64,000 nt of DNA from Pseudoneurospora amorphoporcata (taxonomy: Eukaryota > Ascomycota > Sordariomycetes > Sordariales > Sordariaceae): positions 1 through 64,000 of the forward strand of contig MU859085.1 of NCBI GenBank assembly GCA_033297205.1. The letters run 5' to 3'. The notes beneath the pieces are model-generated. The model saw only the letters and a program-made list of their open reading frames with translations. It made no database searches and was not told where the DNA came from. The position numbers and the translations under genes are program-made. Positions 23,237-35,260 of this stretch are shown here, piece after piece; position 1 is the first letter of the stretch; every line of letters begins with the position of its first letter.

Positions 23237-24915
23237 TATGTGGTACCAATCTACGGGAACTTGGCGCCCGTTGCCAGGGCTCCATCCTCCAGATCTCGTT
23301 ACCTACGAGTCATAACAGACAAATGGACGGATCATTTTGAAGCTCTCTTTGGTGGTGAATTGTATGTCTTGCGAGTCGCGGCTTGTGAGTCCAATCAGAG
23401 TTTTCGGGCATAAAGTTTCTGACTTTACAACGTCAAGATGCTTACATAGCGGTTGTTAAGTAAAGGTTGATGAAGGGTGAGGAGAATGCGGTTCGGAATC
23501 GAGGATCTTGTCGTTTTCTGACCGAGACAAGCTCTCACTATGGTCTAGTGTGCGGTGTGCACAGTGTATCTTTGTCACACAAAATTGATGAAGTCTGTGT
23601 TCCGCTATGCTTGTTCGAGATTCAGAGTGAGTGAGTCGGGCTGTTATTTCCGTTTAGTGTCTTAGTAACTGGAATGGCGTTGAATATACTTCAAACAAGC
23701 GGTTTTCATTCGAACGGATGTTTTGCTACGGTGGCAGTGGGTTGGTTGCTAAGCAGACTCGGAGATGCTGGGTTTGGCGGCATATGTTCTCCATATTCCA
23801 TAGTGCGAACATGTTGTGAAATGGAAGCAAGATGGACGAAATGGATGGGAAAAGAGGATATTTTCGTATGAGCACATAGAGAATAGACAAATGAGCATAA
23901 GGCGATCGCGGTTTCCATGCTAGGGTTCTGGGGATCGGTTGCGACGTTGCTCTGAGGAGGGAGGGGTCTAAGTTCTCTCGTGTCCGAGATGTGGACAGTG
24001 GACAGAGGGAACCCCTCTTCTCTGAGACGGAGACGCCTCACGTTTTCGATCTTTTCACGGATGCACACGCTCCCGTCCGTTTTCACGAGCTAGGTATGGA
24101 CTAGTTGGGTACCCCGAAAATGGTCGGTCCAGCGCGGTTGCTGGAAAATTCCAGCTGGCTGGCTCCTAGACATCAGTCCCCAGGCTCCAGGCAGGGCAAT
24201 GATGCCAGGGTACAGTAGCAAGGTAGCAACGAGGAAGAAAGCTTGGCCGGGTAAAGAGCAACTTGAAGGGAGCCAGTGAGCCATCATTGCTGTGGAGTCA
24301 ACATCATGGTTGTTCAATACCCAATACATATCCGGGTATCGTGGTGAACATGGGCAAGGTCATGGAGCCAGGGTCCAAGGAAGAAAGGAAGGGGAAGATG
24401 GGCGTCATGGTTTTCTTCATGTTTTGCGTCTTGCTGAAGCTGCCGGCGCCGTTGCTGTTATCATGTCGGAAACCGGAATAAGACGACTGATAGGTATCAC
24501 CGCTGACGTCGGCTTCGCGGAGACTTTTGGGCACGTCCTGCCCTGCAGTAGGTATAGGCAATGCACCCCGAGGGATTGGGACTTGGAGGGGTTTGATTGC
24601 AGACTGGAGCGGGATGATCCGGGAGCGCAGGGTCACCGTTTTCTTGGATCATTGGATGGGGTTCTCAACTTTCTCAGGGTCCATTTCCCAATGCGGATGG
24701 GATATGGGGAGGTTACATACGCTGTCGCGAAGTGCTGCCCTGGATGAATTCAGGTCACACGATCTGCTTTCCTGTTTAATGTGGCCTGCATATCATCCAG
24801 CCGACAGATCCAACCAATTTTGGCGACGACATGGACGGGGGCATGCCGACCGGCCAAGAGTCCGGGACCCCGAAATGACGGGCCGGGGTCAAGGGCGACA
24901 GTTCACGGTTGAAAA

Positions 24916-24940
24916 CAGGGCAGGGCAGGGCAGGGCAGGG
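24916..24940. repeat. (CAGGG)5 pentanucleotide repeat
   Basis: Five exact CAGGG units occur in tandem, followed by CAGC. It lies in the intergenic region upstream of wc-1. Confidence 0.9.
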
Positions 24941-27271
24941 CAGCACACATTGCAATGCCCTCATTTTGGGACCAAAAAGGGCGCATGTCATTTTCCGGCA
25001 TTTTGGTGGTTGGAGAACTTTGTTGGAGACGGCGGGGCTGGAGATGGGACATGGGGTGGATTAGGTAAATATTGTACACCCCCCTTCCAGCAAGCTGTGG
25101 GTAGGGAGACCCGGGAAATGGTGCGGGATTGGCAGGCCCTGTGATGTTCTCAACCTGGAACTGCCAAGACTGGTCAAAAAAAGAGGGGCGCGCAATGTCT
25201 GACTCTGCAGTGCCGACCTCTTGGTTCTTTGCGCGTTGCGTGGTGTTTCCATTGCGAGCTTTCAATCCTGAGCCTAGGTGCAAAGAGGCCCCGCCCTACC
25301 GCTACCTTCTGAAAATGTGGCTAATCCGGAAGCGTTATTATAGGAACCCGAAGTGTGGATTCTGGTGACTGAAGCTGCAGCGAATCTGCATCCTAGGACC
25401 AACGGCCGGCTGTAGTTCCTCACTCATGGAGTTCACAAGGTCACTTGTGAGCTAAGATCCCTCCAAAGCGGATTCGTCTCCAGTTCTCAGTTCCAGAACT
25501 GTTTCCATTTCGGCCACCCGCTCATTGCATCACACAATTCAATCATAGTCCAGCCCAGTCGAATTGTTTTCCCAAAAACACCGTCCTTGTGATACCCGAT
25601 CCATATCTTGGGCAACCTCATACCTAGCCTCTTTTTGGAGCTTTTGACTCGACTTACTATCGACCCGGAGCCCTCTCCAGCGCGCTCCCCCCTCCAGCTT
25701 GTACCTAGGGCAGTCCCGCCCAATTCAGAGACACCATCGCCTAGGTCGCTCTCACCTCCTCACCTCTCACAGCCCTCGGGACACGCGCCGTTCGACAGAC
25801 TGCTGGTCCGACCTCAACTTTCTGGATTTCTACTTCAACCGCAGGAGGAGCGTCACCCCTCGACCTTCCCGTCTCTTGGCCACCAATCAAGCCCGAGTCC
25901 TGTCAAACACGCGGCCGGAAGGCTTCCATCGTCTTTGGGAAAACCAGGTCAGAGCCGGATTCCGATTGCTCCATCCTGTCTTCCACTTTCCCATCCCGTA
26001 TGTTCGACTCTCTTTTTTTCTCCACGTTCCAGTCCGCTGTGAAGCTGCCAGCCGAGAACCACCACATCCATCCCCATCGCTAGGTATATCCCGGAGGCAC
26101 ACACTATTTTACATACTACTACTATTACACATTATTTACACCCGCATCGCCTCACCGGAACCTACCTATTCTGCTATTCAGCTAGGTAGTACCTCTTCAC
26201 CCAACTTCCTGGTCCTTGTTCGCTTCAGTTACCACGCTTTCAGGCAGTTCATACCGGGTTTGTTGCAAGCCACCACATTGCAACCCCCTCCTCAGCCTCT
26301 GTTCGAGTCTATCACAATTGTCTGGCGCTCCTTTCCTTCCACTTATTCAGTGCACCATACGTCGTCTCCATTTATCTATTTCCCCCTCCTACACTGGACT
26401 CGCTCAGGGTCGTCCCACAGTACGTCTGCTCGCACGCTCCCTCCACGTGCGTCGGGTCCCCTCTGCACACGGCAGCGTGGTGCGCTTGCTTCCGCGATCC
26501 GGCCGGCGTCTGGTCATCTCGTCTTGTCGCATCCCCGTCTGCGTGGACTAAGCTGAGGTGATCCCCTCGGTCGCTCAAGTGGGCTTCCATCGTTGGGCCC
26601 AAGGTCACCAAGGGCAAGGCCACGGGTGAGCGCACTGTACGTGTAACACTCGATCGCCCGTCTCTGCTCCGTCTACCCAAATCACCACACATTGCACCGC
26701 GTGCCCGCATGCCGGTTTCCTTCACATTCCCAGTCACCCAAGCTGCTTCGTCTTTGTTTAGCCCGAGTTACAGCTCGCTTCCCCTGCCAAGGCCTGTTAC
26801 TTCCATTCTCTCATGGTAGCCATCGCATGTCACAGCTCAGCTAACCGCTGCCTGGTCACCTAGATAACAAATATACTCCTCGCACTGGCGCTGCCTTGAA
26901 CACGGACCGAACACGGACACGGATACAATTGTTTGCGGCAGCCAAACAATCTCCAAACCCCATTCTCGGGTCCGCCGCCACTCCGCACGTTCCGTCCCAC
27001 CTTGCGTTCCGTCTGCGTCTCCACGTCTGAGCTTCTTTCCCCCGCCTGCTTGAATGACAGCTTCGTACCGACAAGCAGGTTCCAGTACCAGACGGCTTTG
27101 ATCGATGCAGCAGCGACACCCACAGTTCCTTAATGTGATTCTCCGACCCGGCCCTTCCTGGCGCACCACTTTCTAGCACACCGACCCTAGTCTACGACCA
27201 AACCAACGAGAGCTTCATAACTACAAGGTTATTTCTTTTGTCAGCTCATAACGAATCGCCTTGGGCGACCA

Positions 27272-27286
27272 ATGCAGCCACCATGA
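27272..27286 (+). promoter_or_regulatory. Four-codon uORF overlapping the wc-1 start codon (ATGA)
   Basis: ATG at 27272 opens a frame of Met-Gln-Pro-Pro followed by TGA at 27284-27286. The TGA overlaps the wc-1 ATG (27283-27285) in the four bases ATGA. The uORF start has C at -3, a weak context, while the wc-1 start has ACC before it, a strong one. Leaky scanning or termination-reinitiation could both operate; whether it matters is unknown. Confidence 0.55.
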
Positions 27287-30200
27287 ACAACTACTACGGT
27301 TCCCCGCTGTCTCCTGACGAGATGCAGCATCAAATGCACCAGCAGCAGCAACAGCAACAGCAACACCAGCATCAGCATCAGCAGCAACAACCCACCAATC
27401 AACAACGCAACATGATGAGCCCGCCTACAACTGCGGGCCAAGGGCACAACACCATTCACGCCTCAGATGTGACAATGTCGGGAGGAAGTGGCTCGCTTGA
27501 CGAAATTATCCAACAGAATCTCGACGAAATGCATCGAAGACGGAGTGTCCCCCAGCCCTATGGGGGCCAGGATAGGAGGCTGTCCATGCTCGATTATGCG
27601 AACCCCAACGATAGTTTCTCAGACTACCAGCTGGATAGTATGACGGGGAACTACGGGGACATGACTGGCGCCATGGGCATGCCCGGACACTCGGGCCCGT
27701 ATGCAGGACAGAACATCATGGCCATGTCCGACCACACCGGTGGATACTCGCACATGTCGCCCAATGTCATGGGTAACATGATGAACTTTACCAACCTCAA
27801 CATGTACCACTCTCCCCCGATCGAGATCCCCTATTCCTCCACCGGACTGGACTCCATCAACACCGACTTCTCCATGGACATGAATCTGGAAAGTGGCCCA
27901 GTCAGCGCATCGAGCGTTCATCCCACCCCTGGGCTCAACAAACAGGACGACGACATGATGACCGTAGAGCAGGGCTTTGGTGGAGGTGACGATGCCAACA
28001 CACCTCATCAGGCGCAGCAAAACATGGGCGGTTTGACTCCGGCCATGACCCCTGCTATCACTCCGGGGATTGGCAGCTTTGCGCAAGGCATGGCTACACC
28101 TGTATCACAGGATGCGGTAAGCACGCCGGCGGCGACATTCCAGTCTCCGTCCTTATCCGCAACAACACGGCCAATACAGATTGGGCCGCCGCCGCCGCCG
28201 AGCGTTGTCAATGTCCCCACCCCAGCGCCATCTACCTCGACGCCGTCAGGAGGAGCAGCGTCTCAGGCAAAGAGCATATACTCCAAAAGCGGGTTTGACA
28301 TGCTGAGAGCGCTGTGGTATGTGGCGTCCAGGAAGGACCCAAAGCTCAAGCTCGGCGCCGTGGACATGTCTTGTGCGTTTGTCGTCTGTGATGTAATGCT
28401 CAACGACTGCCCCATCATTTACGTGTCAGATAACTTCCAGAACCTCACCGGCTATAGTCGCCACGAGATTGTCGGGCGAAACTGCCGCTTCTTGCAGGCT
28501 CCCGACGGCAATGTGGAGGCCGGAACCAAGCGCGAGTTTGTCGAAAACAACGCTGTATACACGCTCAAGAAGACAATCGCGGCCGGCCAGGAAATCCAGC
28601 AGAGTCTGATAAATTATCGGAAGGGTGGCAAGCCTTTCCTGAACTTACTGACCATGATCCCTATCCCCTGGGACACCGAGGAGATCCGCTATTTTATTGG
28701 ATTTCAGATCGATCTTGTGGAATGCCCTGATGCCATAATCGGCCAGGAAGGGAATGGGCCAATGCAGGTCAACTATACGCACAGCGATATCGGGCAGTAC
28801 ATCTGGACGCCACCTACCCAGAAGCAACTGGAGCCTGCCGACGGCCAGACCCTGGGCGTCGACGACGTTTCGACACTTTTGCAGCAATGCAATTCGAAGG
28901 GCGTCGCATCCGACTGGCATAAGCAATCCTGGGACAAGATGCTCTTGGAGAACGCAGACGATGTTGTCCACGTGTTGTCGCTCAAGGGTCTCTTTTTGTA
29001 TCTGTCTCCGGCTTGCAAGAAGGTGTTGGAGTACGATGCCAGTGACCTTGTTGGGACCTCACTGTCCTCGATTTGCCACCCGTCAGACATTGTGCCGGTG
29101 ACGAGGGAACTAAAGGAGGCTCAGCAACATACTCCTGTCAACATTGTCTTCAGGATTCGGAGAAAGAACAGCGGTTATACCTGGTTTGAAAGTCACGGAA
29201 CACTGTTTAACGAACAAGGCAAGGGGAGGAAGTGTATCATTCTTGTAGGAAGAAAACGCCCCGTTTTCGCTCTGCGCAGAAAGGATCTCGAACTCAACGG
29301 CGGTATCGGCGACAGCGAAATCTGGACCAAGGTCTCAACATCGGGCATGTTTTTGTTCGTTTCATCGAATGTCCGGTCGCTCCTCGATTTGCTCCCGGAG
29401 ACCCTCCAGGGTACCAGCATGCAGGATCTCATGCGCAAGGAGTCCAGACCCGAGTTTGGGAGGACGATAGAGAAGGCCAGAAAGGGCAAGATCGTGAGCT
29501 GCAAGCATGAGGTGCAAAACAAGCGTGGTCAGGTGCTCCAGGCCTACACGACATTCTATCCCGGTGACGGTGGTGAGGGTCAGAGGCCAACGTTTTTGCT
29601 GGCACAAACCAAGCTGTTGAAGTCGTCATCAAGGGCACTTGCCCCCGCGAATGTAACGGTCAAGAGTATGTCTCCGGGCGGTGTTCCTTTGTCGACATTG
29701 CAAGGGGCCCAGCCCGACAGTGATAGTAACACTCTAATGGGCGGGATGTCGAAATCGGGAAGCAGCGATAGCACAGGAGCCATGGTTTCAGCGCGTAACA
29801 GTGCAACACCCGGCCAGGATACAGCTTTGGACGCCGACAATATATTTGACGAGCTCAAGACGACGCGTTGCACGAGCTGGCAGTACGAGCTGAGGCAAAT
29901 GGAGAAGGTGAATCGCATGTTGGCCGAAGAACTGGCGCAGCTTTTGTCAAATAAGAAGAAGCGAAAAAGAAGAAAGGGAGGAGGTAACATGGTGAGGGAT
30001 TGTGCCAACTGTCATACCCGAAACACGCCTGAATGGCGCCGTGGCCCAAGCGGTAATCGAGACTTGTGCAACAGTTGCGGGTTGAGATGGGCAAAACAGG
30101 TAAGCTACCGACCCTCTTCTATTGTATGCCCCCAATTTACTGACATGGAAAAAATGGATAGACTGGCCGCGTGTCGCCGCGTACCTCATCCCGAGGTGGG

Positions 30201-30698
30201 AACGGTGATTCCGTGAGCAAAAAGAGCAACTCGCCTAGCCACTCGTCACCCCTTCATCGAGAAGTCGGCAAAGAATCGCAGTCTACCACCACTGCCAAGA
30301 ATTCACCCTCCCTTCGAGGAAGTAGTACCACTCCACCCGGGACGGTGACAACGGAGAGCGGACCGGCAGTTGCATCGAGCACTAGTGGAACTGGTAGTAC
30401 AACTTTGGGTACTTCGGCCAACTCTGCTGCATCAACAGTCGGCGCCCTTGGTCCTCCTGCGACAGGTCCAAGTGGCGGCTCACCGACCCAACATCTACCG
30501 CCTCATCTCCAGGGAACACACCTCAACGTCCAGGCCATGCAGCGTATACAGCAGCATCAGCAGCACCATCATCATCAATTCAACCCTCCGCAAAGCCAGC
30601 CACTCCTGGAAGGTGGAAGCGGTTTCCGCGGAGGCGGAATGGAGATGACCTCAATCAGAGAAGAGATGGGCGACCATCAACAGGGCTTAAGTGTGTAG
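27283..30698 (+). CDS. wc-1: White collar-1, blue-light photoreceptor and GATA transcription factor
   Basis: WC-1 binds FAD, senses blue light and with WC-2 forms the nuclear White Collar Complex that drives light-induced genes and the frq clock gene. Two exons, 27283-30099 and 30162-30698, give 1117 residues (N. crassa: 1167). An N-terminal Gln/His-rich tract follows MNNYYGSPLSP. The LOV domain spans about 340-490 with the photoactive motif GRNCRFLQAP (flavin-adduct Cys near residue 400). PAS-B starts near 550 and PAS-C near 675. A basic KKKRKRRK signal near 891 precedes the GATA zinc finger (C-x2-C-x18-C-x2-C, CANC...CNSC, about 907-931). The only coding intron (GTAAGC...ATAG) lies just after the finger. 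The C-terminus is Ser/Thr-, then His/Gln-rich. The ATG at 27283 was chosen for its GCCACC context and homology; a longer frame upstream has no ATG start. Certain. Confidence 0.98.
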
Positions 30699-31070
30699 GA
30701 TCCACTCGACCCGTTGAATACCTCGTCGAACTCTTATGACTCGTCATTATCGAATTTGTCGTCGCCTGCCGTGGAAGCCGCCGGTGGCCATACTGACCCA
30801 CAGCAACCTCAAACGCAAGGTCAAGGCCGCAGTAAGACTCAGGTACAAGGACACCGACAACACAGTACGAATTCACCCTCCCAGAGGCAACGGTTGCATA
30901 AGGAGCTTCGTGAGTTTCGTGAGGTGCATGAATTGCGGGAATGGCAGCAACAACACCAGCAGCAGCAGCATTACGCCTCACAACAACGGCAATATCATGT
31001 CGAGATGCAAAGAAGGCTGCAACAGCAGCAACAAATGTCAAAAAGGCACCCGCAACAAGAGGAGTTGTAA
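30699..31070 (+). other. In-frame Gln-rich open extension after the wc-1 stop
   Basis: Directly after the wc-1 TAG (30696-30698) the same frame continues open for 123 codons and ends in TAA TAG TAG at 31068-31076. The predicted peptide is Ser-rich at first, then Gln/Arg/Glu-rich with a likely helical stretch (KELREFREVHELREWQQQH) and QQQQQ. It resembles the composition of WC-1 tails. It may be a former coding tail, a readthrough product, or 3' UTR whose CAG/CAA repeats leave frames open; a second frame (30736-31095) is also open, which tempers the case. Confidence 0.5.
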
Positions 31071-32427
31071 TAGTAGCAACGCATATCAACACTGACGGAA
31101 GGCTCAAAAGACAATATTGATCATATCAACCAACTCCGCAACCTCCGTCATGATGACTGTCTCGATTCGCGTCTACTATACACCACCGATGCTACGAACA
31201 AATCCAAAAAGTGGTTGGATACAAGGGAAAGACGGGCAACCGATCTTCCCAGACTGATGTTGGAGAACAAGTTTGCAGCCACGTGGCCAGTAAGAGAACA
31301 AGGAGCGTCTTATCAGAGATTGCAACGTCGGATCATACCAGATATATATAAACATACACACGTATACGTATACGTATGTGATGATGGTTTTCTTTTCTTT
31401 TTTGTAATAGGGTGTTGGCTCAACAACCAAAGAAAGGCAGGCGTGCATGGTGTAGATTGTTACGTTAAGTGGCACGAGCTAGGGAAGGAAATTTTAAACT
31501 TGGGAAGGGAAAGTAAGGGCAAAGCAAGGGCTGGTGAATGGCATGGATAGGTTATTTGGTTGGCTAGTTGGCAGGAGCAGGAGCAGTTGTGTTTGTGTTT
31601 TCTTGGATGTGCTTTTATAAACATATATCATTAGTTGGTTTTGGTTAGTCTGTTTGTGTGTTCTGTCTTGCATGAACTTCAGTTTGGGTGTTCTACTTGT
31701 GTGGTGTCATGTTAATGTTGGTTCTGCATAGATGGCCTGACGTTGCAAATTGATATTGTTGACACAAGTGAGGATGGCGATGGGAGGTAGGTTGTCAGTT
31801 TGATCGTCTGTTGGTTGATCAGAACATGTCAGTAGGCTAAGACGGAGATGGTCTGTCTCTTCTATCATCTTGATCAACTGACCTAGCTTTAACGTGCTGT
31901 TCAACTATTCTGTGAACCGTCCTTGTCCAGATACATCCTTCTCTGACACAGCTCCTGATAGGGGTGGATAAGTTTGTATGTCGTCTTTGCAACTCGTGGT
32001 TCACGCCACCTGTTCACGTCATCATCACTGGCTAGATGAGTAACCGGATGAGTAACCGTATTCGCATCTAAGGACAATGTAGATTGACAAGTGACAATTC
32101 AACATTATCATTTGCGATGTGTAAAAATGAGTCACTATTTTTGTTCGCCTCTGGTGACCTTGAGCGGAACAGTGGTGAACATGTACAATCTCATACCAAA
32201 TGTGAAGCAAGAGTAGACTACTACAAGAGAACGTTGAAAGAAAATGAGTGAATATTTACATCGGCTTACTGCTTGTATGTGCTAGGTGTAATGTTTGCGC
32301 ACTCGGTTATATCCCCTCAAAGAAACTGGATATCGCGGCTCAAGCAGCAACCAAGTCATCGTCGTTCGCACGGTATCACGTCCCTCCCATTCGCCCCTTC
32401 TCACGCCACCCCCATTCCCTCCTCACC
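31071..32427. other. Intergenic, 3' regions of convergent wc-1 and OTU1
   Basis: No supported gene. A palindromic CGTATACGTATACG-like motif lies near 31361-31375. Small open frames here have no protein-like character. Confidence 0.6.
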
Positions 32428-33629
32428 TCACTTAATCTCCATCTCCCCAAACCTCCCATGCCCTGTCTCCCTCTCATGCCTCGCCGCATCCTTCGTACCC
32501 TGCCCAATCCATCCGCAACCCTCCATCTCGCACTTGATAACGAAATCCGTCGTGTCCGTGTAATAGTGCATTTTTTGGAGTTGCTCCGCCAACTTCCTCG
32601 CTTTATCCAACACTTCCTCGTCGTCCGTGCTCCACTTCGTCACGTCCACCTCAACAGGATAGGATAAATCCATGGCGAAGGCGATGCGGTCGTAATGAAT
32701 ACCCGAGTATAGGATGAGGATCCTGAGGGATTTGCCTTCGCCGAATTTGTCGATTCGGAGGGATTTGACATCTAGACTGGAAATTTCGATGTTGTAAATG
32801 TCCGATAAGATGGAGAGCTCGATGGCGCCGCCCCAGACGTCGGATTGCAGCATGCGCGAGGCGTAGATGGCGGGGGGAGAGCCGAGGATCGCGGTGGTGT
32901 ATTCGGTGGGGTGGGAGAGGATGTAGTCGGATACTTGGCGGCGGAGGACAGAGGAGGCGTTGGCTATGGAGAGGGCGCCGCCTACTGCTGTGACTGTTTT
33001 GGGTCAGTTGAGGGGGGAGGTGAGAAAAAAGGGTTGAGAGACAGGGTAGTGAGGGAGGTGGGGAGGACGTAAGGGTGAGTGAATATCAAGTGAGCGAGGA
33101 GGTGGGGGGTGGTGGAGATGAGTGATGTGAGAGGTCATACTTACACATGCAGCTGTTATCGTCGGGCATCACACGGAGGACTGTAGTGAAGGGGAGGTTC
33201 TGAGTTAGTATATACTCATTACATGTTTTACGACCAGTTACTGTATATAGGAGTGTCTCTCTTGAATCAGCGTAACTCACCAAGATATCCGCCCCTCTCA
33301 GGCCACTCAAGGGACGTCTCATCCGGCTCAATCCCTTTTGGTGTGAACTTGGGCTTTTCCGGTTCCGCCGCTGGTAGAGGAGTTGCGCTTTCAATAGGTG
33401 CAACGACAATCGTCTCACCACGGAGCTTCAGGTCCTTGAGTTGGGTGGCCTTTTGCGCTTCAGGGCTGATATCGAGATCTTTTAAGGGGTAGCCGTATTT
33501 CAGCGAGAACTTGTCGATCTTGGTGGCCGTTCTTATCTGGACCACCAGGTCCTCCAACATGGACTCGTCGTCGACTTCTAGGCGGGTTTGCCCGCTGGGT
33601 GTCCTGAGACGTAACTGAATTTGCGGCAT
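32428..33629 (-). CDS. OTU1: Ubiquitin thioesterase OTU1 (YOD1-type deubiquitinase)
   Basis: Otu1 trims ubiquitin chains from substrates handled by Cdc48/p97, including ERAD clients. Three exons, complement of 33281-33629, 33145-33180 and 32428-32993, give 316 residues, close to the family length. The N-terminal UBX-like domain (about 1-85) binds Cdc48. The OTU domain follows: catalytic PDDNSC in the tiny 36-nt middle exon (Asp near 124, Cys 127) and the catalytic His in YSGIHYDRI (His 228). A C-terminal C2H2 zinc finger uses Cys 283, Cys 288, His 301 and His 307. The first acceptor is CACTACAG at 33181, because the earlier AG at 33203 would break the frame. Divergent from the RSC1 gene. Confidence 0.92.
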
Positions 33630-35260
33630 GGTTTGGGTTGATATTTGTTAGTGTCTTATAATATGTTTGAGGAAATGTGATATGGTTCGATGTCCTGGTT
33701 AGGGTTTCGCCGTGAGGTTGAATGGGGTGGTGAAGATATTTAGGTGTCGGTGAAAGTCGATATTTATATTCAAGGAGCAACAACGAGGTGGATGGATATA
33801 TAGGTTGTTTCCCTAATACGGATCAAATGGGACTTCCATGGTGGCCTGTCTGCTACAGTGGATGGTAAGCTTAGGTTCTTGTACACCTGGTCTCAAGGCG
33901 TGCCTTTTCCACGAGTAAGGTTATAGACCTTTTAATAGGTAGGTAGTCAAGTGGAGGAAGTGGACAGACCAGGGGTCAAGGTACAAGCGGCAACCATTCA
34001 TACCAACGCGGCTGATTGAAACATGTCACGATGTCAACCAAGATAGGACGGCAGCAAGCCGCAAACTCAAGCTAGTTCGTCAGACAGGAAGTGTTCAGAT
34101 GACAAGAGGGACGTTGTTGATAGGGTGCCGTTCTTCCATTCCATACCTCTGAGGTACGGTATAGACAGCCTGATAGGTATAGGCATGTACAAGTAAGGTA
34201 CACCCTGAATTGGTTCCAGCTGACGGGAATGCCCACATGAACGGGGCGTCAGACGTCACTGTGGGTTGGCGGCACCATTAGCGTCCATGCCCGTACACAT
34301 TCCTGTACAGGCCTTGGAGATGGACGAGATCTGGTGTAAGCTCTGTACAGGTGTGTAGAGGTCCTCAACATGTATCGTGATGTAACAGTCGAGGCCTTCA
34401 ACCCCCGCCCGCTGAGCAAGGCGCTAAGCAGCTGCCCCCGGTGCTCTTCCCCTCCCGTCGCGGGGCTCGGGGCCCGCCGTGGATCGGCCCTCCCGGCTGT
34501 CTGTCACGCACGGTCCAGCCCACTCTACCCACACAGCACCTAACAGATGGTCAGGGGTGCATTCGTGGAAGGCGATCAACTTAACCCGTTACTGTTAACC
34601 TAAGCAGCTAACGAGGGTTAGGCGCGTCTAAGAGCACGGTTAAGACGTTAAGGTGCGGTTAAGGTGGACACTCGAAGTGCGACGGACAATCGACACCAAT
34701 TGGACCCTCCCCGGGAAGAGCTAGAGGCACCTAGCCATCACTACACTACCTACTACGGCGTATATCATTCCCCGTCATTCCCAGAAGCATTCTACACGAG
34801 GTATCCTTGTGGGCATCTTCTAGGAGATCGTCCTCTTTTTTCCTATCGACGCACATAGACTGAAGACTCGCGGCCCCGGCAACGGTACCCCAACCAACAG
34901 CCTACCTACACTACCTTAGGTATCTTCCTCCAGCCAACCGCTGCAGCCAACACGCCAAACAACCGCCAAACACAGGCTGCGGCTCCAGCGGGCGTCTGTG
35001 CTTGTGTCTGTGTTCTGGACCGCGCGTGGAGGATCGTGTATCGTATGTGTGTGTGTGTCAGAGAGAGAGAGAGAGCACGCACGCTCGCGTGTTGGTTTGT
35101 GCGTGTGTCTACAGGCTGAAACACCTTAGAGAAACAGAGACAAACCGACCGGGAAGAGGAGTCTAGGAGTCCACCCTTGCGCTACAGTCCCAGCTCTCTA
35201 CAATCTGGCCTCCCGTCACCACATTTCCGTAGCTTGCGTGCCTTAGCTTGCGTAGCCGCG
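33630..35260. other. Divergent intergenic region, OTU1 / RSC1
   Basis: About 1.6 kb with TAGGTAGG-type motifs (33939-33947, 34898-34922) and several GGTTAAG/GTTAAC-like repeats at 34577-34670. A GT-rich and GA-rich simple stretch lies at 35045-35075, in the probable RSC1 leader. No gene was seen. Confidence 0.5.

Larger units (their letters stand above)
21254..27282. other. 6-kb gene-poor region upstream of wc-1
   Basis: No convincing protein gene is found in about 6 kb. It holds a GT/CT-rich simple repeat at 22075-22113, a MITE at 22993-23236, a (CAGGG)5 run at 24916-24940, and from about 25,600 a pyrimidine-rich stretch with many open frames, probably the long wc-1 5' leader. In N. crassa wc-1 is known to have a long, multi-part control region, so much of this may be regulatory. 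Open frames such as 25699-26556 lack protein-like composition. Confidence 0.6.

Noticed and set aside
25699..26556. 285-codon frame upstream of wc-1
   Set aside because: Ser/Pro/Leu-rich translation of pyrimidine-rich leader DNA, with several overlapping open frames and no domain.
27238..27282. wc-1 extension upstream of the ATG at 27283
   Set aside because: The added frame starts with TTG and overlaps a likely splice acceptor; the ATG at 27283 has a strong context and matches the known N-terminus.
34577..34670. GTTAA/GGGTTAGG repeats considered as interstitial telomere
   Set aside because: Only one TTAGG-like unit; the others are irregular.
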